In this document: in pieces, positions 33,194 through 41,503 of the stretch
How the letters are laid out: the number at the start of each line of letters is the position of its first letter
How positions within the stretch are numbered: position 1 is the stretch's first letter
Assembly (NCBI GenBank): GCA_002299885.1
Contig: DBOB01000029.1
Location: forward strand, 1 to 64,000
Direction: 5' to 3'
Length of the DNA: 64,000 nucleotides
Source: Sediminibacterium sp. UBA657
GTDB lineage: Bacteria; Bacteroidota; Bacteroidia; Chitinophagales; Chitinophagaceae
The notes under the pieces: generated by a model
What the model was told of the DNA's origin: nothing
Seen by the model: the letters and a program-made list of their open reading frames with translations, nothing else
The model's database searches: none
Position numbers and translations under genes: made by a program

Positions 33194-33370
33194 CTATCCT
33201 TTCTTTTTCATTTCCTTACACTTACCATCTTTCATACAGTTTTTATCACATTTGTGTGCTTTTGCTTCTTTCTTACAGTCTTTGCAATCTTTCTTACCAC
33301 AATTTGCAGAGGCAGTGTTTGCAGCTAATAATAATACAGAAGCAAATAATACAGTAGCTAATTTTTTCAT
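33194..33370 (-). CDS. Small exported Cys/Lys-rich peptide, 58 residues
   Basis: A short minus-strand gene starting at 33370 with ATG and ending in TAG. Residues 1-22 form a signal peptide (MKKLATVLFASVLLLAANTA). The mature peptide of about 36 residues has six cysteines (24, 29, 32, 41, 45, 51) spaced among many lysines, e.g. CGKKDCKDCKK and CDKNCMKDGKC. Such a composition suggests metal binding or disulfides in the periplasm, but I do not recognise a named family. It lies near an Nramp transporter, which may be chance. No clear promoter was found. Confidence 0.72.
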   Translation of the reverse strand: MKKLATVLFASVLLLAANTASANCGKKDCKDCKKEAKAHKCDKNCMKDGKCKEMKKKG

Positions 33371-33513
33371 GATCTTATGTTTATATTTTTATTGGATTTA
33401 AATGCTAATGCAATTTACACAATCAATTAGATATTGATGATCCTTTTAGTATGATTTTACTCATTTTTCTGTTAAATCTCTGGAAAGGTCTAATAAATGG
33501 CTGTTAAAAACGG

Positions 33514-35163
33514 CTATTTCAATACTTCTAATATAGGTTTTCCAATAGCACCGCTTGGCATCTGAATACCTAAAAGGGTGGTGACTGTTGGCGCAATATC
33601 AGTCATATAGTTCACCGAATTCACTTGCCCTTTTTTGATACCATTACCATACCATAATAATGGAATATGTGCGTCATAATTATAGAAAACACCATGGTTT
33701 GTTCCAGTGGCATAACCATCCATATAACCCGATTTAGTCACAATGAACAAGTCGCCACTTCTTTGAGGCGTATAGCCATTGACAATTCGCTCTCTTAGTT
33801 CTGCTGGCAAAGGTGCTTCGGCTGCTTCACGAGACTCTATAACTTGCAAAATTCCTGGCTTTTGCTCAATATAATCACGAACAATTTTAACAAGGTCATC
33901 TTGATCCACCTTAAGGCTATCCATTAAAGGATGGTTGAAATGAATATTGTATTCATTGATCGCAGAAATTAATCTATCGCTCAAGCCTTGCTTTAATAAC
34001 AATTGTCCTAATTCTTTTTTAATGCCTGATTCACTAATCAAGCCGCCTGGAATTTTATGTTTTTTAGAAAAATCAGGAATATTGGCTACAGCATGGTCTG
34101 CTGTTAAAAAAACAGTGTAATTATTTTTTCCAACTTGTTGATCTAAACTTGCAAATAGTTGAGCGATGACTGCATCAAGCTTGATATAGCCGTCCAAGGT
34201 TTCCCAAGAATTTGGACCAAATGAATGACCAATATAATCTGGAGAAGAAAAACTGATTGCCAATAAATCTGTGATATCATCCTTTCCTAATTGTTCACTC
34301 ACCAAGGCCTTTTCTGCCATTTCTGCAACAATACTGTTACCGTATGGAGTAGAGGAGATTTTGCCATAGTCCTTGCCAATAAATTGATTCAAGGTATAAG
34401 GGAAACCTTTTTGTTCGGCACCTAAAGGGGTAGATTCATAGGCGTTGACATCTCCATCACAATTTGCTTCGTAGACAGACTTTGCTAAACTCAAGTTCCA
34501 ACCCTTTGCGTATAAACTGTCTACTCTGTGCTGGCCATTGAATTCAGTTACCCATTTTGGCAAGCTTTTTCCATAATAAGTTGAGCTGATAAAATTTCCC
34601 GATTTGCTATCATACCAAAAAGCCCCATCGGCACTATGACCAGCAGGGATGATGGCGCCTCTATCTTTAATGGAGATACCAAATACTTTACTTTTAAAAT
34701 TATTAGCCAATTTAATCTCATCTCCAAGTGTTGTCGTCCAAACATTGACTGGACTCATTTTTCCCGCGGAACTGCCTTCCACACCAACAGATACTACGGT
34801 TGGGTCTTCAACACAATAGACCGTCCTTTGTTGATAGTTATCGTACCATTGGTTTCCAGCAATGCCATGGATTGCTGGCGTTGATCCGGTATAAACGGCA
34901 GCATGTCCACAAGCAGTTACAGTGGGTACATAAGGAATGAAGTTATTATTACAACTAGCGCCTTCATTTACAAAGCGCATAAATCCTTGTTGTGAGGTGA
35001 AATGGGATTTAAATTGATTGATATAATCCCAGCGCATTTGATCAATCACAATACCAACAATCAGTTTAGGCTTACTAGAGGTATTTGATTGGATTGATTT
35101 TGGGGCCTGTGCGTTGCTTACAAAAGACAGGAGCAAAAAGCATAAAATGGAGTAAATACGCAT
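33514..35163 (-). CDS. PafA-type alkaline phosphatase family protein
   Basis: A secreted phosphatase of 549 residues; the ATG at 35163 gives a good signal peptide (MRIYSILCFLLLSFVSNAQA). An in-frame GTG two codons earlier is possible. The core matches the Elizabethkingia PafA group: metal ligand D41 in VGIVIDQMRWD, nucleophile Thr83 in PTVTACGHAAVYTG, and the conserved Lys/Arg pair in SIKDRGAIIPAGHSADGAFWYD. Further metal-site residues are in LLAISFSSPDYIGHSFGP and FLTADHAV. It releases phosphate from monoesters in the periplasm. No Pho box was recognised. Confidence 0.92.
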   Translation of the reverse strand: MRIYSILCFLLLSFVSNAQAPKSIQSNTSSKPKLIVGIVIDQMRWDYINQFKSHFTSQQGFMRFVNEGASCNNNFIPYVPTVTACGHAAVYTGSTPAIHGIAGNQWYDNYQQRTVYCVEDPTVVSVGVEGSSAGKMSPVNVWTTTLGDEIKLANNFKSKVFGISIKDRGAIIPAGHSADGAFWYDSKSGNFISSTYYGKSLPKWVTEFNGQHRVDSLYAKGWNLSLAKSVYEANCDGDVNAYESTPLGAEQKGFPYTLNQFIGKDYGKISSTPYGNSIVAEMAEKALVSEQLGKDDITDLLAISFSSPDYIGHSFGPNSWETLDGYIKLDAVIAQLFASLDQQVGKNNYTVFLTADHAVANIPDFSKKHKIPGGLISESGIKKELGQLLLKQGLSDRLISAINEYNIHFNHPLMDSLKVDQDDLVKIVRDYIEQKPGILQVIESREAAEAPLPAELRERIVNGYTPQRSGDLFIVTKSGYMDGYATGTNHGVFYNYDAHIPLLWYGNGIKKGQVNSVNYMTDIAPTVTTLLGIQMPSGAIGKPILEVLK

Positions 35164-35226
35164 GTTCACATGATTTTAGGACTGCAAATTACGTATAATT
35201 ATAGGCTCAATAAGCGAAATAATTAT

Positions 35227-35234
35227 TAAATTTG
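35227..35234 (+). promoter_or_regulatory. Bacteroidota -7 promoter element
   Basis: TAAATTTG, an exact TAnnTTTG match, lies 19 bases before the start of the oxoamine synthase gene. Confidence 0.5.
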
Positions 35235-35253
35235 TGGCTATAATTACAAACCT

Positions 35254-36510
35254 ATGGCAGATATATTTGAAAGATTGATTAAAAACTACGGACCACTTGG
35301 TCAACACCGTGAAAGAGCGCATGGTTATTTTGCATTTCCTAAACTAGAGGGTGAGATTGGTTCTAAAATGAAATTTAGAGGTCAAGAAATGATTGTTTGG
35401 AGTCTAAATAATTATTTAGGTCTAGCCAATCATCCAGAAGTGCGTAAGGCAGATGCAGACGGATCTGCTCAATATGGTTTAGCCTTGCCAATGGGTGCAA
35501 GAATGATGAGTGGAAATAGTGACTTACACGAACAATTAGAAAAAGAATTAGCTGAATTTGTGCATAAGGAAGATTCAATCCTAATGAACTATGGATATCA
35601 AGGAATCATGAGTGCGATTGATTCTATCTGTGGTCGACATGATGTTGTGGTATATGATGCGGAATGTCATGCTTGTATTATTGATGCATTAAGAATGATT
35701 CCAGGACACCGATTTGTTTTTAAACACAACGATGTAGAAGATTGTGAGAAACAATTACATAGAGCACAAGCATTGGTAGACAAACAACAATCAGGTGGTA
35801 TATTAGTCATTACAGAAGGTGTATTTGGAATGGCGGGAGATCAAGGTTGTGTCAAGGAGATAGCTACTTTGAAAAAGAAAGTACCATTCCGTTTATTGGT
35901 AGACGATGCACATGGATTTGGCACATTAGGCGAAACAGGTGCAGGTGCTGGAGAGGCACAAGGCTGTCAGGATGAGATTGATTTATACTTCTCTACATTT
36001 GCTAAAAGTATGGCATCGATTGGTGCGTTTATGGCGGGGCCAAAAAATATCATTGATTATATCCGTTATAATATTCGTTCGCAGATTTTTGCAAAAAGTT
36101 TACCAATGCCATATGTGGTAGGTAACTTAAAGCGTTTAGAATTGTTAAGATCAAAGCCAGAATTAAAAGCAAATTTGTGGAGGAATGCATTGGCTTTACA
36201 AAATGGATTGAAGGAAAGAGGGTTTGATATTGGTAAAACAGATTCTGTTGTGACACCAGTATACATGAAAGGTGGAGTAGAAGAAGCGACTGCCATGGTG
36301 ATGGACATTAGAGAAAATTATAAAATTTTCTGTTCTATTGTGGTCTATCCTGTAATTCCAAAAGGACATATCATTTACAGATTGATTCCTACTGCTGTGC
36401 ATACACAGGAGGAGATTGATTTAACTTTAAAAGCATTTAGTGAGACCAAGGCGAAATTGGATGCAGGTGCTTATAAAGTGGCTGAGATACCAGATATGGC
36501 TAATAAATAA
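35254..36510 (+). CDS. Alpha-oxoamine synthase, serine palmitoyltransferase-like
   Basis: A PLP enzyme of 418 residues in the family that condenses an amino acid with an acyl-CoA. Landmarks are SLNNYLGLANHPEV, the LHEQLEKELAEFV segment, VVVYDAECHACIIDA, the DDAHGFGTLG aspartate-histidine pair and the PLP lysine K251 in FAKSMASIGAFMAG. In Bacteroidota such enzymes include serine palmitoyltransferase (sphingolipids) and cysteate acyltransferase (sulfonolipids); 2-amino-3-ketobutyrate ligase is another relative. The sequence alone does not decide among them. The absence of a threonine dehydrogenase neighbour and the SPT-like lysine motif favour a lipid role. Confidence 0.85.
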   Translation: MADIFERLIKNYGPLGQHRERAHGYFAFPKLEGEIGSKMKFRGQEMIVWSLNNYLGLANHPEVRKADADGSAQYGLALPMGARMMSGNSDLHEQLEKELAEFVHKEDSILMNYGYQGIMSAIDSICGRHDVVVYDAECHACIIDALRMIPGHRFVFKHNDVEDCEKQLHRAQALVDKQQSGGILVITEGVFGMAGDQGCVKEIATLKKKVPFRLLVDDAHGFGTLGETGAGAGEAQGCQDEIDLYFSTFAKSMASIGAFMAGPKNIIDYIRYNIRSQIFAKSLPMPYVVGNLKRLELLRSKPELKANLWRNALALQNGLKERGFDIGKTDSVVTPVYMKGGVEEATAMVMDIRENYKIFCSIVVYPVIPKGHIIYRLIPTAVHTQEEIDLTLKAFSETKAKLDAGAYKVAEIPDMANK

Positions 36511-36550
36511 AATTGGTCTAATTTAAAATTGAAACAATTTGAATATAAAA

Positions 36551-36581
36551 TGAGTCTCCCAAAAAGAGGCTCATTTTTTTT
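36551..36581 (+). terminator. Terminator after the oxoamine synthase gene
   Basis: TGAGTCTC (36551-36558) pairs with GAGGCTCA (36566-36573, one G-U pair), followed by a run of T. Confidence 0.88.
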
Positions 36582-37515
36582 AGTTAAAGTAGTCTACCTG
36601 GTCTTGTTCTTTTTTGAGTATTTCAATACTTACATTCAATTCAAATCCAATTAATAAAATAAGTGCATTGATATAGATCAATGTCATGACTACAAGTACG
36701 GTTCCTATTGAACCATAAATTTTACTATAGCTTCCAAAATTATTAACCCAGTAAGAGAAGCCTAAGGTGGTTACCAACATTAATGTAGTGGACAAAATGG
36801 CTCCAGGAGAAAGTAGGGCCCATTTTTCTTTTACATGTGGTGCATACTTATAAATAAAGGCATTGCCATAAAATAAAAGCAAAACAATGATGCCCCATCG
36901 AATGCTGTTCCAGTATGGTAAAATTGTTTTTCGTTTGATATCAAATAGCTCTCTCAATAGTGTTGTTAACTGATCCTGCCCAATCAATACCAATAAGCTT
37001 GCAAAAACAAGTAACATTAAAATCAATGTTAAACGAAGGGCCCTCATTCTTTGATGCAGAAAGAAGGGCTTGTTTTGCATAATGGATTTATCAAAACTTC
37101 TAATGATACCAGTCATTGCATTAGAAGCATAAAATAACAATAACAGAAAACCGAAGGAGAATATACCAACGTGTTGGCTCAATAGGTCATTGATAATGTC
37201 TAAAATGAATCGATAGGTACTTGAATTAGGTGAGATGTCTTTAAATATCGAAAGTATCTGCTTTTTAATTTTTAAACTTTTGGGGAAATAGGGGATGATC
37301 GAAAATAAAAATAAGAATCCAGCAGGCAATGCCATAATCAAATTAAAGGAGATGGCAGATGCGCGATCATAGAGCCCAATTGTATTTAATTGTTTAAATA
37401 AGAACTGAATCACTTGAAATAAGTTCACTTCCTGGAATCCAGGAATGACAATACGCTTCGCTTTCTGCTTTGCAAACTGCAAGAATATTTGAAGGTATTG
37501 AACTATTTTTTTCAA
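36580..37515 (-). CDS. YihY/BrkB family inner-membrane protein
   Basis: A 311-residue membrane protein with about six hydrophobic helices. It has the YihY/BrkB features: LYDRASAISFNLIMALPAG near the N-terminus, a central NAMTGIIRSFDKSI segment, and the final helix with GSIGTVLVVMTLIYINALILLIG. Once called ribonuclease BN, this family is not now thought to be a nuclease, and its role is unsettled. The start codon is TTG at 37515; no in-frame ATG is available before the first helices. It follows mltG by 31 bases and is probably in the same transcript. Confidence 0.88.
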   Translation of the reverse strand: MKKIVQYLQIFLQFAKQKAKRIVIPGFQEVNLFQVIQFLFKQLNTIGLYDRASAISFNLIMALPAGFLFLFSIIPYFPKSLKIKKQILSIFKDISPNSSTYRFILDIINDLLSQHVGIFSFGFLLLLFYASNAMTGIIRSFDKSIMQNKPFFLHQRMRALRLTLILMLLVFASLLVLIGQDQLTTLLRELFDIKRKTILPYWNSIRWGIIVLLLFYGNAFIYKYAPHVKEKWALLSPGAILSTTLMLVTTLGFSYWVNNFGSYSKIYGSIGTVLVVMTLIYINALILLIGFELNVSIEILKKEQDQVDYFN

Positions 37516-37546
37516 GTAATTGTGGGGGTATTTAAGATTGAATAAA

Positions 37547-38572
37547 TTAAGGATTTTTTTTCTGTGCTTTTTTAGCTTGGTACTCGTCTAGTTTTTTCTG
37601 GTATTCTTTTGCATATCGTTCATGCTCTTCATAGTTATTACTAAAATGATGGTAACCACTAAAGTCGGCTTTTGCTACAAAGTAAATATAATCGGTTTCT
37701 GGGGCATCTAACACTAAGTCAATGGTTTTAGCTGCTGGGGTGCAAATAGGTCCAGGAGGCAAGCCTTTTACACGGTAGGTGTTATAAGGAGAAGCATTGG
37801 ATAAATATTTTTCATAAATACGGGTGATGGTAAAATCTTGCATCGCGTATTTAATGGTAGGACATGCTTGCAAAGGCATTTGCTTTTTTAGTCTATTTTG
37901 GTAAACACTAGCAATCAAGGATTTGTCTGAATAGAAATTAGTTTCTTCCTCCACAATAGAAGCCAAGGTATAGACTTGATCTTGACGCATGCCTTTTGAT
38001 GCTGCTTTTTTTATACGGTCATTTTGACTCCAAAAATAAATCTGCTCCTTTTGTAATTTGCCTAAAATTTTTGCCATGGAACTACTCCAATAAAATTCAT
38101 ATGTATTTGGGATGAGGACTGTGAATAGTTGGGTGGTGTCTGTATCAAAAGCTTTTAAAGAATCGTTGCTACTTAAAAAGGTCATCACTTCAGCACTGTC
38201 TTTTTCGAAGGCTGTTGCAATTAGTTTTGCAAATTCCCCTTTTGTACGTACTTTATTTAATACCAGTTTTACAGTCGCTTGACGATTGTTTCTAAACATC
38301 CTTATGAGATCAATTAAATTGGTTTTTCTTTTTATAAGAAATTTACCAGGCTTGATCCTGTCTTCTACCTTAAATACATTAGCAAGTAGTAAAAAACTAG
38401 ATTTTTCGAAGATGATTTTTTTAGCCACCAAACTATCTGCAAATTGACTCAATTCCTCATTATTGTATTGAATATAGACTTGCTCTCCTTTAAAATTTGT
38501 ACTCTTAATAAGTACAATAAAGAATAAATAGAAAACTATAACACTAATTAAAATTGAAACTAGTTTTTTCAT
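37547..38572 (-). CDS. mltG: Endolytic murein transglycosylase MltG
   Basis: Cleaves nascent peptidoglycan and so limits glycan strand length. It has 341 residues: one N-terminal membrane anchor (about 5-23), a LysM-like region, and the YceG-like catalytic domain. The catalytic glutamate lies in LASIVEEETN, followed by SLIASVYQNRL, the PLQACPTIKYA segment and the late SPYNTYRVKGLPPGPI, all characteristic. The tail is a charged coil (about 315-341). It probably heads a two-gene unit with the YihY protein. Confidence 0.95.
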   Translation of the reverse strand: MKKLVSILISVIVFYLFFIVLIKSTNFKGEQVYIQYNNEELSQFADSLVAKKIIFEKSSFLLLANVFKVEDRIKPGKFLIKRKTNLIDLIRMFRNNRQATVKLVLNKVRTKGEFAKLIATAFEKDSAEVMTFLSSNDSLKAFDTDTTQLFTVLIPNTYEFYWSSSMAKILGKLQKEQIYFWSQNDRIKKAASKGMRQDQVYTLASIVEEETNFYSDKSLIASVYQNRLKKQMPLQACPTIKYAMQDFTITRIYEKYLSNASPYNTYRVKGLPPGPICTPAAKTIDLVLDAPETDYIYFVAKADFSGYHHFSNNYEEHERYAKEYQKKLDEYQAKKAQKKNP

Positions 38573-38588
38573 ATCAACTAAAATACAA

Positions 38589-38617
38589 TAAAAATCCCCA
38601 CCATTGGGATGGTGGGG
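38589..38617 (-). terminator. Terminator downstream of secG
   Basis: CCCCACCA (38596-38603) pairs with TGGTGGGG (38610-38617). On the minus strand ATTTTTA follows the stem. It closes the miaB-to-secG operon. Confidence 0.88.
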
Positions 38618-38659
38618 AAAAATTATGTGTTAACAGAATGTGATCACATTCTAGTTGAA

Positions 38660-39001
38660 TTACTTTTTGTTGGTATCCACAGCAGCTGGCGGCGGTGGAG
38701 GAGCTGTTTGTGTTGCTGGACTTGTTGTAGTTGAGGTATTTACCTTATCTAAAACGCTGTTTCCATTGCTTGAATTGCCACTTAAAAATAGAGTAGAAGT
38801 GATCGCTAAAACTGCAATGACAGATGCGAAAATCCAAGTACCTTTTTCAAGAACGTCTGTAGTTTGCTTCACGCCCATGAAATTATTAGTTAAACCACCC
38901 ACATTGGCGTTTAATCCACCACCTTTTGGGTTTTGGATCAATACCATGAATCCTAAAGCAAGACAGGCTACTACGATTAATATTAAAAAGAAAGTTATCA
39001 T
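38660..39001 (-). CDS. secG: Preprotein translocase subunit SecG
   Basis: A small subunit of the SecYEG protein-export channel in the inner membrane. The 113 residues have two hydrophobic helices (about 1-22 and 54-74), with the conserved IQNPKGGGLNANVGG loop between them. The C-terminal tail is rich in Asn, Ser, Thr and Pro (APPPPPAAVDTNKK), as in other Bacteroidota SecG proteins. It overlaps the upstream TPR gene by 4 bases (ATGA), which indicates translational coupling, and is the last gene of the operon. Confidence 0.95.
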   Translation of the reverse strand: MITFFLILIVVACLALGFMVLIQNPKGGGLNANVGGLTNNFMGVKQTTDVLEKGTWIFASVIAVLAITSTLFLSGNSSNGNSVLDKVNTSTTTSPATQTAPPPPPAAVDTNKK

Positions 39002-39729
39002 TTGTTATTTTTTAATTGTTCAATACGGGATGCAAAATAAACGGATTTTTCAGGAAAAATAAAACTTAATTTTTCATAGGTGGCAATGGCTTTCTTCCAA
39101 TTCCCCTGTTTTTCCCATATTTTAGCCATGGATTCGGTTAAGATATCGGCTGGAACATTGGCTTTTTCGGCAATTTGAGCAATGATTTGCTCCTGATCTG
39201 GGGCTAAAGCAGCAATTTGGTCGCCCTGGTCTACACCATCCTTGTTTTTAATCACTTTAAGCCAGGCAGTGAAACTTCTAAGCTGCTGGGTAAATTTATC
39301 TTGTGGAAGCTTAGAGAGGTCTAATTCTATGCCTTGTGCGGCAAAATAGTCTTTTTGAAGGCTTGTTGCATTTTCTTTTTCATAATCCAAGGCAGCAGAG
39401 GCATCCACCTCTTCATTGAATTGAGCCACTTGTTGGTCGAGTATGCTATTTAATTTGGTATCTGCAGGGGCATGTTCATTGGTTTGAGCTACTTGATGCA
39501 TCAAACAATGCAAATGAAGACTAGATGGAAAGTAGGCGGTTGCTTTAGATAACTGCTTACCTAAAAGAGGGGAGGCAATCATCTGGTATTTTTTTGCCAA
39601 TAGAAACTGCAAACTTGGTGCATAGGGATGTTCCATTGCATATTTTTCAAGGGTATCTGTTTCAATGTCTTCTAATGAAGCATGTTCAGTCCATTGTTTC
39701 ACTATATCGTTGATCATTACTACACTCAT
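38998..39729 (-). CDS. TPR-like protein of unknown function
   Basis: A 243-residue, mostly helical, soluble protein. Repeating helix pairs of TPR type are visible near YAPSLQFLLAKKYQMIASP and most clearly at the C-terminus (KIWEKQGNWKKAIATYEKL followed by FPEKSVYFASRI). There is no signal peptide. It lies between lptE and secG: it starts 2 bases after lptE and overlaps secG by 4 bases, so it is part of a tightly coupled envelope operon. A scaffolding role in lipopolysaccharide or protein export is only a guess from position. Confidence 0.85.
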   Translation of the reverse strand: MSVVMINDIVKQWTEHASLEDIETDTLEKYAMEHPYAPSLQFLLAKKYQMIASPLLGKQLSKATAYFPSSLHLHCLMHQVAQTNEHAPADTKLNSILDQQVAQFNEEVDASAALDYEKENATSLQKDYFAAQGIELDLSKLPQDKFTQQLRSFTAWLKVIKNKDGVDQGDQIAALAPDQEQIIAQIAEKANVPADILTESMAKIWEKQGNWKKAIATYEKLSFIFPEKSVYFASRIEQLKNNK

Positions 39730-39731
39730 GC

Positions 39732-40238
39732 TTACCAGTTTGAAAAAATTTGGTTAAAAATATCATCCGTAATGCTTCGAATTATTTCATCCATTAATTG
39801 ACTCTCTGCTTGATTCAAAGTAAGATTGGCTGAAAAGTCAAAATTACGGGATACATCAAATTCAAGTTCTTTATTTTCCAATGTCTTTTTCAAAACGACA
39901 TGCACTGTGACAGTCAATCTATTACTTGCTGCTTCTTGCCCACTCACACCCACTGTTTGTGAAGGATCGTAATTGGTGATAGTCGCAAAAATCTGATAAT
40001 GTGCATCGTCACTATTGGTTCTAGTTAATTTAGTTTGACCAATAATTTTTTGCAAAATTTTATCTGTCAGCATGGGTGCTAACTGCGGGTTGACATACTT
40101 TGCCCTGTTGTCAATAAAACCAATCTTAACGGTCTTCACATTGTCAGGAATCATCGCATCCTTAAAGCTATAAATACCACAAGAAGTAAATAAGAAGCAA
40201 AGGCTGACGCAGCTTAGTATAAAAAATTTATTCTTCAA
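39732..40238 (-). CDS. lptE: LPS-assembly lipoprotein LptE
   Basis: LptE pairs with the LptD barrel to insert lipopolysaccharide into the outer membrane. From a TTG at 40238 the protein has 168 residues with a compact lipoprotein signal (KNKFFILSCVSLCFLFTSC) and lipobox FTSC. A longer reading starts at a GTG at 40277 and overlaps the activator gene by 50 bases; no ATG exists. The mature part matches the Bacteroidota LptE pattern: VKTVKIGFIDNRA, LAPMLTDKILQKI and NLTLNQAESQLMDEIIRSITDDIF. The start next to the stop of the upstream gene suggests coupling. Confidence 0.85.
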   Translation of the reverse strand: MKNKFFILSCVSLCFLFTSCGIYSFKDAMIPDNVKTVKIGFIDNRAKYVNPQLAPMLTDKILQKIIGQTKLTRTNSDDAHYQIFATITNYDPSQTVGVSGQEAASNRLTVTVHVVLKKTLENKELEFDVSRNFDFSANLTLNQAESQLMDEIIRSITDDIFNQIFSNW

Positions 40239-41481
40239 TGTCGTATTCTTTAATTTTTCTGTACAATGTTCTTTCACTTATACCAAGATCGGTAGAGGCA
40301 TCTTTACGACGACCTCTGTGTTTTTTAAGTGCCTTTAAAATTAGTTCTTTTTCTTTATCCATGATATTTAAAGACTCTTCTATTTCATAATGGTTTTGCA
40401 AGTCATTATCAATAATCACTGGTTGATGGTGCGGCAATTGCATCGCAGCAGTTGGAATATTCACATTGGCGATTGGACTGTTGGATGGGCCAATATCCTC
40501 CTTTAATTCGTTGATGATAGCTTCTTTTGTAAAGTGCGCCGCTTGTCCAGATAGACTAGGGTTCTGTAAAATCTCCAAAAACATTTTCTTTAACTCGTTG
40601 ACATCTTTTTTCATGTCAAAAAAGAGCTTGTATAAAATTTCACGCTCATTCGCAAATTCACCAACAGGCGCACCTGTTACCATTGGCATTTTATTTGCGG
40701 TATGTTTTGGTAAAAATGAATTCAATTGAGCTGCATCTATATGGTCATTTTTGCTCAATACGGAGATTTGCTCTGCAATATTTTTTAATTCACGCACATT
40801 GCCCGGCCAACCATATGCTGTTAAAAGTCCTCTAGCTTCTTCGTCTAAATAAATTGGTTTGGTTTTATATTTCTCAGCAAAATCCACTACGAATTTTCTA
40901 AATAATAAAGGAATATCTTCTTTGCGGTCTCTTAATGATGGAACGCGAATTGGAACTGTGTTTAATCTGTAATATAAATCTTCTCTAAATCTTCCTTTTT
41001 CTGTGAACTCAATCAATTCTCTATTGGTTGCAGCAATCACACGTACATCTGTTTTTTGCACTTTAGAAGAACCTACACGAATGAATTCGCCTGTCTCTAA
41101 AACACGCAATAATCTTGCTTGTGTACCCAAGGGCATTTCGCCAATCTCATCTAAGAAAATAGTACCACCACTCACCGTCTCAAAATAACCTTTACGGCTA
41201 TCTACAGCACCCGTGAAGGAACCTTTCTCGTGTCCAAATAATTCTGAATCAATGGTGCCTTCTGGAATTGCCCCACAGTTAACGGCAATAAATGGATTGT
41301 GTTTTCGGGAGGATAAGCTGTGAATGATTTGAGAAAAAACTTCTTTACCAACACCACTTTCTCCAACAATAAGTACAGTTAAATCAGTTGCAGCCACCTG
41401 CTCAGCAGTATTTAATGCATGATTCAATAAGGGCGTATTGCCAATGATACTGAATCTATTTTTTAATGATTGTAAATCCAT
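40228..41481 (-). CDS. Sigma-54-dependent transcriptional activator without receiver domain
   Basis: A 417-residue bacterial enhancer-binding protein. The AAA+ domain starts almost at the N-terminus (about 8-245): Walker A GESGVGKE, the sigma-54 contact loop GSFTGA (usually GAFTGA), Walker B GGTIFLDEIGEM and the RFREDLYYRLN segment with the arginine finger. A linker of about 110 residues follows, and then a Fis-type helix-turn-helix (ASTDLGISERTLYRKIKEY). There is no receiver or GAF sensor domain, so its control is not apparent. It lies between miaB and lptE on the same strand. Confidence 0.93.
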   Translation of the reverse strand: MDLQSLKNRFSIIGNTPLLNHALNTAEQVAATDLTVLIVGESGVGKEVFSQIIHSLSSRKHNPFIAVNCGAIPEGTIDSELFGHEKGSFTGAVDSRKGYFETVSGGTIFLDEIGEMPLGTQARLLRVLETGEFIRVGSSKVQKTDVRVIAATNRELIEFTEKGRFREDLYYRLNTVPIRVPSLRDRKEDIPLLFRKFVVDFAEKYKTKPIYLDEEARGLLTAYGWPGNVRELKNIAEQISVLSKNDHIDAAQLNSFLPKHTANKMPMVTGAPVGEFANEREILYKLFFDMKKDVNELKKMFLEILQNPSLSGQAAHFTKEAIINELKEDIGPSNSPIANVNIPTAAMQLPHHQPVIIDNDLQNHYEIEESLNIMDKEKELILKALKKHRGRRKDASTDLGISERTLYRKIKEYDIEE

Positions 41482-41503
41482 GGCATGAATAAATTAAATT
41501 GTA

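Noticed and set aside
33137..33328. A 63-codon plus-strand reading frame opposite the small Cys-rich gene
   Set aside because: It begins inside the icd terminator and is the antisense shadow of the minus-strand gene at 33194-33370, which has a signal peptide and a sensible composition.
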